From assembly GCA_031412355.1 (NCBI GenBank), contig JANOCR010000107.1, forward strand, positions 1 to 11,700: a stretch of DNA of 11,700 bases, given 5' to 3'. The DNA is from JAENVT01 sp031412355. Lineage in GTDB: Bacteria; Actinomycetota; Acidimicrobiia; Acidimicrobiales; Ilumatobacteraceae. Below the pieces are notes generated by a model. That model was given only the letters and a program-made list of their open reading frames with translations. It did not search any database and was not told the DNA's origin. Position numbers and translations under genes: made by a program. This document shows positions 6,321-11,700 of the stretch, one piece after another; the first letter of the stretch is position 1, and every line of letters starts with the position of its first letter.

Positions 6321-7064
6321 ATGACTGAGACATTGACGACTGCCGCAGCCGCGGGCGCAGTAGATGCGACGAAGATCTACGGCGAGGGTGACAGCGAAGT
6401 GAGGGCCCTCGACGGCGTGACGGTGTCCTTCGAGGCCAGCAGGTTCACCGCGATCATGGGGCCGTCTGGATCGGGCAAGAGCACGTTGATGCACTGCCTC
6501 GCCGGTCTCGATTCGCTGACGCAGGGAGCCGTCTACATTGGCGACACCCAACTCGCGACGCTGAACGACAAGGAGCTCACCATCCTTCGCCGAACGGCGG
6601 TGGGCTTCATCTTTCAGGCATACAACCTCGTACCGACGTTGAACGCGTACGAGAACATCACCCTGCCGTTGCTGCTGGGGGGTGCGGCCGGCGACCAGGA
6701 GTGGATCGACAAGGTAATCGACACGGTTGGCCTGCGTGATCGGTTGAAGCACCGCCCCAGCGAGCTCAGTGGCGGTCAGCAGCAACGTGTCGCCGTGGCC
6801 CGCGCCCTGGCCAGTAAGCCCACGATCATCTTTGCCGACGAGCCGACCGGCAACCTCGACAGTCACGCTGGCGCCGAGATCCTGGCATTCATGCGCCGTG
6901 CCGTCACCGACCTTGGACAGACGATAGTGATGGTCACCCACGACCCCAATGCGGCAAGTTACGCCGATCGTGTGATCTTCCTCGCGGACGGCAAGGTCGT
7001 CGACGAGATGGTCGCGCCCACAGCCGACCTCGTGCTGGACCGAATGAAGCGATTTGGTGACTGA
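6321..7064 (+). CDS. ABC transporter ATP-binding protein (LolD/MacB type)
   Basis: Cytoplasmic ATPase of 247 residues that should power the FtsX-type permeases encoded directly downstream. All nucleotide-binding motifs are intact: Walker A GPSGSGKS (47-54), Q-loop Gln99 in GFIFQAYNLVP, signature LSGGQ (149-153), Walker B IIFADEPT with Asp173 and Glu174, D-loop GNLDS, and switch His207 in MVTHD. The Q-loop form and length match the MacB/LolD/FtsE branch, which typically drives mechanotransmission-type exporters. I chose the ATG at 6321 because the family alignment begins soon after it and a -10-like hexamer lies 7 nt upstream. An in-frame ATG at 6198 would add 41 residues and overlap the upstream region of the cyclase gene. 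The next gene starts 3 nt after the stop, so the two are one operon. The substrate is not shown by the sequence. Confidence 0.95.
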   Translation: MTETLTTAAAAGAVDATKIYGEGDSEVRALDGVTVSFEASRFTAIMGPSGSGKSTLMHCLAGLDSLTQGAVYIGDTQLATLNDKELTILRRTAVGFIFQAYNLVPTLNAYENITLPLLLGGAAGDQEWIDKVIDTVGLRDRLKHRPSELSGGQQQRVAVARALASKPTIIFADEPTGNLDSHAGAEILAFMRRAVTDLGQTIVMVTHDPNAASYADRVIFLADGKVVDEMVAPTADLVLDRMKRFGD

Positions 7065-7067
7065 GCC

Positions 7068-9608
7068 ATGTTCAAGCTCGCGCTGAAAGGCATCCTCGCC
7101 CGCAAGGGCCGCCTGCTGCTCACGTCACTCGCCGTCATCCTCGGTACCTCGTTCCTGGCCGGCACCTACATCTTCTCCGACACCCTGACCAAGTCGTTCA
7201 ACGATCTGTTCGCCGACGTGTTCGAAGACACCGACGCCTACGTGCGTTCGTCAGTGGTGATCGATGGCGACTTCGGGTCGGAGGAACGGCAACGAATCCC
7301 GGATTCGCTGTCCGCCGAGGTGGCCGAAGTACCCGGCGTGCGAACCGCCGACCCCAGTGTCTTCGGTTTCGCTCGCGTGGTCGGCAAGGACGGCAAGCCA
7401 GTGGGCTCCGACGGCAATGGTCCGCCGACCTTTGGTTCGTCGATCTCGCCGGACGAAGCGTTTTGGACAATCGATGACGGTCGGCTGCCGAGCGGCAGCG
7501 CCGAGGTCGCGCTGGACGCTGCCGTTGCCGACGACGCCGGATACGAGATCGGTGACACCGTCAAAGTTGTTGCCCAAGGAGGCTCACGCGAGTTCACGCT
7601 CGTGGGCATCGCCATGTATGGCGATGTGTCGTCGCCAGGTGGCGCAACCTTCGCGTTGTTCGACCTTCCGACGGCACAGTCGTTCGTCGGGCGTCCCGGC
7701 TTCATCGATGCCGTCGTGGTGACCGGTGACGGCAGCTTGTCCGATGACGAGTTGGCCGATCGGATTCAAGCGGCACTGCCCGCGGACAGCCAGACCGAAA
7801 CGCTGACCGGTGCCGAGATCACCAAAGAGAACCAGAGCTCCATCGAGGAAGGCCTCAGCTTCTTCACCATTTTCCTCACAGCTTTCTCGTTTATCGCGAT
7901 GGGTGTGGCGTGCTTCGTGATCTACAACGTGTTCTCGATCACGGCAGCGCAGCGACAGCGCGAGAATGCGCTGCTGCGCGCCGTCGGTGCGCACCGCGGC
8001 CAGATCACGAGGGCGATGCTGCTCGAGTCGGTGGTGGTCGGAGTGATTGGTTCGCTGTTGGGCTTGATCGCCGGCGTCGGGGTGTCCATCGCGCTGAAGA
8101 GCTTCCTCGGCGTGATCGGTATCGACTTCCCGTCAACGTCACTGCAACTGCTGCCGCGCACCGTCGTGCTGACGGTCGTGCTCGGCACCGTGGTCACAGT
8201 TTTGTCGGCAGTGTTGCCGGCGTTGCGCACGGGTCGGGTGTCCCCTTTGGCCGCCATGCGCGAATCTGCGGTCGAGCACGTGGGCAGCAGCCGCAAGCGG
8301 ATCCTCAGTGGTCTGATCTTCGGCGCGGTCGGCGTGGTCGCCATCATCGCCGCCCTCGCCGGGCCCAGCTTCGTCCTGCTCGGTGTGGGTGTGCTGCTGG
8401 TGTGGGTCGGCGTCTTGATCCTCGGACCCGTGTTGGCGCTCGTTGCGGCCAAGGTGATCGGCACACCAGTGGCGCGCGCCTTCAAGGTCACCGGCCGCAT
8501 GGCGCAGGGCAACGCGGCCCGCAACCCCAAGCGCACTTCGCGTGCTGCAGCGCCGGTGCTGATCGGGGTGGCCCTCGTCACCGCCGTCGCGCTGCTGGCA
8601 GCGACGCTGAAGGCACAGGTCCGCGAGATATTCAGCGAGCAGTTCGTCGGTGACTACGTGGTGAAGACCAACGATTTCACCGGGTTCGGGGGCCTCAGCC
8701 CCGACCTCGCCGATCAGCTCAACGAGATTCCCGAGGTGGAATCCGCTGCCGGCATCGGGGTGAAGCTGGCCGAGGTCGATGGCAGGGGTGCCACCGTCAC
8801 GCTGGTCGATCCTGTCACCGTCGGCGAGGTCTTCGACCTGCACCTCACCGGCGGCTCCTACGCCGACCTGTCGAACGAATCGATGATGGTGTCCGACAAG
8901 AAGTCGTCGGACGATGACCTCAACATCGGCGATGTGCTGACCGTCAACCTCACGGGCCTCGGCGAACTGCCGTTGACGATCGTCGGCACGTACTCCTCCG
9001 ACGAGTTGGCCGGTGGGTATGTCGTCAATCGAGGTCTCTATGCCGATACCTCCGGCAGTTACTTCGACTTCTCGGTGTTCATCAACACGGCATCGGGGGT
9101 CAGCGCTTCGCAAGCCCAGGCGGCAATGGAGCCGCTCGTCGAGCAGTACGGGTCAGGCGAGCTGCAGAGCCGGTCTGAGTACATCGACGATCAGGCAGCG
9201 TCGATCAACACGTTGTTGGCGTTGATCTACGGGCTGCTCGCACTGTCGATCATCATCGCCGCTGTCGGCATCGTGATCACCTTGCTGTTGTCGGTCTACG
9301 AGCGACGCCGCGAGATCGCGTTGCTCCGCGCCGTCGGCATGACGCGCGGCCAGGTGCGGTCGACCGTTCGTTGGGAGAGCGTCATCACCAGCATGCTCGG
9401 GGCAGTGTTGGGCGTGGTGTTGGGACTGTTCAGCGGGTACCTGCTGGTGCTGTCGCTCCGCGACGAGGGTGTCACCGTGTTCTCAGTACCGGTGTTAAGC
9501 ACGATCGTGATCCTGGCAGTGGCGTTCTTCGTCGGGGTGATCGCCGCGGTCATCCCCGCACGGCGGGCTACGAAGGTCGACATCATCGAGGCGATCGCCA
9601 CGACATGA
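7068..9608 (+). CDS. ABC transporter permease 1, two FtsX-like units (10 predicted TM)
   Basis: Membrane permease of 846 residues. TM1 (about 16-37) is followed by a large extracytoplasmic MacB-type domain (about 38-260). The first FtsX unit has TM2-TM4 (about 263-385) with the motif FVIYNVFSITAAQRQREN and the coupling segment ENALLRAVGAHRGQI. Two more helices lie at about 412-460. The second half repeats the plan: cytoplasmic NAARNPKRTSRAAAP, TM7 (about 492-512), an extracytoplasmic domain (about 516-712), and a C-terminal FtsX unit with TM8-TM10 (about 714-832) containing YERRREIALLRAVGMTRGQV and PARRATKVDIIEAIA. One chain thus supplies both transmembrane halves. GGTGA lies 7 nt before the ATG, overlapping the end of the ATPase gene. 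The family usually exports lipids, peptides or antibiotics, or transmits force; the substrate here is unknown. Confidence 0.93.
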   Translation: MFKLALKGILARKGRLLLTSLAVILGTSFLAGTYIFSDTLTKSFNDLFADVFEDTDAYVRSSVVIDGDFGSEERQRIPDSLSAEVAEVPGVRTADPSVFGFARVVGKDGKPVGSDGNGPPTFGSSISPDEAFWTIDDGRLPSGSAEVALDAAVADDAGYEIGDTVKVVAQGGSREFTLVGIAMYGDVSSPGGATFALFDLPTAQSFVGRPGFIDAVVVTGDGSLSDDELADRIQAALPADSQTETLTGAEITKENQSSIEEGLSFFTIFLTAFSFIAMGVACFVIYNVFSITAAQRQRENALLRAVGAHRGQITRAMLLESVVVGVIGSLLGLIAGVGVSIALKSFLGVIGIDFPSTSLQLLPRTVVLTVVLGTVVTVLSAVLPALRTGRVSPLAAMRESAVEHVGSSRKRILSGLIFGAVGVVAIIAALAGPSFVLLGVGVLLVWVGVLILGPVLALVAAKVIGTPVARAFKVTGRMAQGNAARNPKRTSRAAAPVLIGVALVTAVALLAATLKAQVREIFSEQFVGDYVVKTNDFTGFGGLSPDLADQLNEIPEVESAAGIGVKLAEVDGRGATVTLVDPVTVGEVFDLHLTGGSYADLSNESMMVSDKKSSDDDLNIGDVLTVNLTGLGELPLTIVGTYSSDELAGGYVVNRGLYADTSGSYFDFSVFINTASGVSASQAQAAMEPLVEQYGSGELQSRSEYIDDQAASINTLLALIYGLLALSIIIAAVGIVITLLLSVYERRREIALLRAVGMTRGQVRSTVRWESVITSMLGAVLGVVLGLFSGYLLVLSLRDEGVTVFSVPVLSTIVILAVAFFVGVIAAVIPARRATKVDIIEAIATT

Positions 9609-9612
9609 GTTC

Positions 9613-9631
9613 TGGCACATGAGTAGTGCCA
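9613..9631 (+). other. Small inverted repeat before the permease 2 ribosome site
   Basis: TGGCAC (9613-9618) and GTGCCA (9626-9631) form a perfect 6-bp stem with a 7-nt loop (ATGAGTA). No U-tract follows, so termination is unlikely. The stem ends 4 nt before the GAGG of the permease 2 ribosome site and would hold the second mini-ORF start in its loop. Confidence 0.35.
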
Positions 9632-9632
9632 C

Positions 9633-9638
9633 GTGAGG
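9633..9638 (+). promoter_or_regulatory. Ribosome binding site deciding the permease 2 start
   Basis: GTGAGG lies 8 nt before the GTG at 9647, a normal spacing. It supports this GTG, whose product aligns with the first residue of permease 1. The site falls in the third 14-bp repeat unit, which differs from the first two by having AGG in place of AGT. Confidence 0.55.
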
Positions 9639-9646
9639 CTGGCAAC

Positions 9647-11700
9647 GTGATACGGCTGGCCTTGCGGAGTGTGCTGGCCCGGTGGGGACGTGTGGTGTTG
9701 ACCGCGCTCGCCATCGTGGCCAGCACGGCGTTTCTCAGCGGTACCTTCATCTTCCGCGACACGGTGCAGCGCACGTTCAACGCGTTGTTCGCCGACGTGT
9801 TCGAGCGGGTCGACGGCTACGTGCAGTCGTCGAATTCCGTCGAGGGCTTTCTCGGCTTCGAACGGCGAGATCGATTGCCGGCCGACGTCGTCGATCAGGT
9901 CCGCGCCGTCAATGGTGTGGTCGACGCGCAGGCGTTCGTGGAGGGTGACGCGGGGGGGAGCGACAAGCAGGGCAAGCCGATCGAACGCCCGACTGCGCCG
10001 ACGTTCGGCGCGACGGTGAACGAAGGTTCGCTGTCGGTGTGGCGGATGGCGAAGGGACGGCTACCCAACGGCTCGTCGGAGGTCGCACTCGACGTCATCA
10101 CCGCGCAGGATGCCGGATACGTCGTCGGCGACAAGGTCAAGATCAATTCCGAGGGCGGTTCGCGCGAGTTCACGCTTGTAGGAATTGCGGTCTACGACGA
10201 CATCGTCTCGCCGGGCAACGCGACATGGGCACTGTTCGACGCTGCCACTGCCGAGGAGTTCGTGGCCAAACCCGGATTTGTCGATGCCGTGCTGGTGAAG
10301 GGCGACGGTTCGATTTCCGACGACGTGCTCGTCGAGCGCGTGCAGAACGCTTTGGACGCCAATATCGCCGAGACGCTGACGTCGGCCGAGATCACCGAGC
10401 AGACCCAGTCCGACATCGAGCGGAGCCTCGGGTTCATCACATTGTTCCTGGCGATCTTCTCGTTCATAGCTCTCGGCGTCGGGATGTTCGTGATCTACAA
10501 CGTGTTCTCGATCACGGCCGCCCAACGCCAACGCGAGAACGCTCTGCTGCGAGCGATCGGTGCGAGCCGCCGCCAGGTCACCTGGACCCTGCTGATCGAA
10601 TCAGCCATCGTCGGCCTGCTCGGCTCGATCGCCGGGCTGTTCGGCGGAATCGGCTTGGCGATCGGCATCCGCAATCTGCTCGATGCTCTCGACTACTCGA
10701 TCCCGGCGCGCGGGCTGGCGCTGGAGCCGTTCACGGTGGTCCTCACGATCGTCGCCGGCACAGCGGCCAGCCTGGTCGCCGCGATCGCTCCCGCAATCGG
10801 CGCCGGTCGGGTGCCGCCCGTCGCGGCAATGGCGGATACCGCCTTCGAGCGCACCGGGTCCGTTCGTGGGCGGGTGATCGGTGCTGCGGTATGCGCCGTG
10901 GTCGGATCCGGCACTATCGTCGGCGTGCTGCTCGGCGCTGACGGCATCTTGTTGGGAGTCGGCATTGCGCTGTTGTTCGCTGCGTTGCTGTTGCTGGGCC
11001 CGGTGATGGCTCGCCCGATCGCCCGGCTGTTGGGTGCGCCGGTGCAGCGTTGGCGCGGCATCACGGGTGCGATGGCGCGCGGTAACGTTCAACGGAATCC
11101 GAAGCGCACGGCGCGCACTGCGGCACCCGTGCTGATCGGGGTTGCGCTGGTGACCGGCGCGTCGGTGTTCGCCGCTTCTATCAAGGTGCAGTTGCGCGAC
11201 ACGATCGGCTCGACGTTCGTCGGTGACTACGTGATCAACAGCAGCAATGGCGGGTCATTGAGCTTCAGCCAAGTCTTCATCGACGATCTCAACACGGTGC
11301 CCGAGGTGGGGACGGCCACCGGGCTCGGGTTCGTTCCGATCGCCGACGTCGATGGCGAGCGCGCCGGTGGCGCAACGATCAACCCGTCGACGGCGGGCGG
11401 GCTGCTGCAGTTCGAGTTCCTGCAAGGCTCGCTGAACGCCCTGATGCCCGACGGCATGCTGATCAGCGAAGGTGAGGCCAAGCGCAAGGACATCGCATTG
11501 GGTGACGCCTTCGAGGTTCGGATCGACGGGATCGTGCGGTCCTTGTCGATTCAAGGGATCTACGCCACGGCTGACTTCATCCCGGCGCGCACGTATCACC
11601 GCGACACGTTTGCGGGCACCAGCCTGTCGAACACCGCCGGGTTCGTCTCGCTGACGCGGGCCGATGGCGTCGGCGCACGCATCAGCCGCCGGGGCGCGTC
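9647..11700 (+). CDS. ABC transporter permease 2, FtsX-type paralogue of permease 1, partial
   Basis: The frame stays open for 684 codons to the window edge, so the C-terminal FtsX unit (about 160 residues, judging from permease 1) is missing here. The GTG start gives MIRLALRSVLARWGR, which aligns without gaps to the start of permease 1. By hand count 36 of the first 62 residues are identical. TM1 (about 16-37), an extracytoplasmic domain, an FtsX unit with FVIYNVFSITAAQRQREN and ENALLRAIGASRRQV, two further helices, and the mid-protein segment NVQRNPKRTARTAAPVLIGV all recur in the same order. The first extracytoplasmic domain is the most divergent part. It lies 38 nt after permease 1 and shares its operon and presumably its ATPase. 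The missing end could hide a truncation. Confidence 0.9.
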   Translation, partial: MIRLALRSVLARWGRVVLTALAIVASTAFLSGTFIFRDTVQRTFNALFADVFERVDGYVQSSNSVEGFLGFERRDRLPADVVDQVRAVNGVVDAQAFVEGDAGGSDKQGKPIERPTAPTFGATVNEGSLSVWRMAKGRLPNGSSEVALDVITAQDAGYVVGDKVKINSEGGSREFTLVGIAVYDDIVSPGNATWALFDAATAEEFVAKPGFVDAVLVKGDGSISDDVLVERVQNALDANIAETLTSAEITEQTQSDIERSLGFITLFLAIFSFIALGVGMFVIYNVFSITAAQRQRENALLRAIGASRRQVTWTLLIESAIVGLLGSIAGLFGGIGLAIGIRNLLDALDYSIPARGLALEPFTVVLTIVAGTAASLVAAIAPAIGAGRVPPVAAMADTAFERTGSVRGRVIGAAVCAVVGSGTIVGVLLGADGILLGVGIALLFAALLLLGPVMARPIARLLGAPVQRWRGITGAMARGNVQRNPKRTARTAAPVLIGVALVTGASVFAASIKVQLRDTIGSTFVGDYVINSSNGGSLSFSQVFIDDLNTVPEVGTATGLGFVPIADVDGERAGGATINPSTAGGLLQFEFLQGSLNALMPDGMLISEGEAKRKDIALGDAFEVRIDGIVRSLSIQGIYATADFIPARTYHRDTFAGTSLSNTAGFVSLTRADGVGARISRRGA

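Larger units (their letters stand above)
9603..9650 (+). repeat. Degenerate 14-bp tandem repeat between the permease genes
   Basis: ACRTGA recurs at exact 14-nt intervals, beginning at 9603 (ACATGAG), 9617 (ACATGAG), 9631 (ACGTGAG) and 9645 (ACGTGAT). The first two units share 11 of 14 bases and all retain a TGGC/TGCC-like second half. The array begins in the last codons of permease 1 and ends in the start codon of permease 2. It looks like slippage or tandem duplication at a former 4-nt stop/start overlap. Confidence 0.65.
9605..9650 (+). other. Chain of three 5-codon mini-ORFs linked by RTGA stop/start overlaps
   Basis: The TGA of permease 1 (9606-9608) overlaps an ATG at 9605 that opens MSSGT and stops at 9620-9622. 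That stop overlaps the ATG at 9619 (MSSAT, stop 9634-9636). That stop overlaps the GTG at 9633 (MRLAT, stop 9648-9650), which overlaps the GTG start of permease 2 at 9647. A terminating ribosome could in principle re-initiate step by step into permease 2. Whether any of these mini-ORFs is translated is unknown. Confidence 0.5.

Noticed and set aside
8139..9113. 324-residue minus-strand open frame opposite permease 1
   Set aside because: It is Asp/His/Arg-rich low-complexity translation typical of a shadow of a GC-rich membrane-protein gene.
10039..10941. 300-residue plus-strand frame inside permease 2
   Set aside because: The GTG-initiated frame from 9647 aligns to permease 1 along its length; this frame is Arg-rich and off by one.
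1..11700. Defence island, prophage, CRISPR or insertion sequence
   Set aside because: No nuclease, integrase, transposase, repeat-spacer array or terminal repeats are seen; all genes belong to housekeeping, signalling or transport families. The AAA/TPR cyclase is a regulator-like protein with no defence-associated effector next to it.

Overview
The window is high-GC, densely coded DNA that looks like a free-living actinobacterium. Protein style and gene content (zinc-ribbon cyclase with AAA and TPR regions, Nei2-like glycosylase, secreted subtilase, 10-TM FtsX/MacB-type permeases) suggest Acidimicrobiia, close to Ilumatobacter. That placement is pattern recognition, not a search result. I see no tRNA, rRNA, CRISPR array, insertion sequence, prophage or other mobile element, and no gene-free stretch longer than 150 bases.

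Layout. (1) Positions 1-1753, minus strand: a two-gene operon of a 100-residue uncharacterised protein followed, after a 7-nt gap, by a secreted S8 (subtilisin-like) peptidase that runs off the left edge before its serine motif. (2) Position 1815, plus strand, divergent from that operon: an Fpg/Nei-family DNA glycosylase. It ends 12 bp from the end of the convergent next gene, with a hairpin across both stop codons. (3) 6170 to 2724, minus strand: a 1148-residue signalling protein with a zinc ribbon, class III nucleotide cyclase, AAA-type ATPase and TPR-like region. (4) A 150-bp divergent intergenic region. (5) 6321 to the right edge, plus strand: an ABC export operon of one LolD/MacB-like ATPase and two tandem paralogous FtsX-type permeases. 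The second permease starts at a GTG and is cut by the window end.

How the genes relate. The ATPase and permeases form one transport unit: one ATPase probably serves two full-length permeases that arose by duplication. The cyclase and the ABC operon share a divergent promoter region holding a 10-bp sequence repeated in sense orientation upstream of each, so co-regulation is possible but unproven. The peptidase operon and the glycosylase are divergent neighbours with no evident functional link.

The three most interesting signals are non-coding or translational. First, a degenerate 14-bp tandem repeat between the two permeases makes a chain of three five-codon mini-ORFs joined by RTGA stop/start overlaps, linking the stop of permease 1 to the start of permease 2. 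Second, the four transcription-unit-first genes lack Shine-Dalgarno sequences and have -10-like hexamers 6-8 nt before the start codon, whereas operon-internal genes have purine-rich ribosome sites, suggesting leaderless first genes. Third, the shared 10-bp element noted above.
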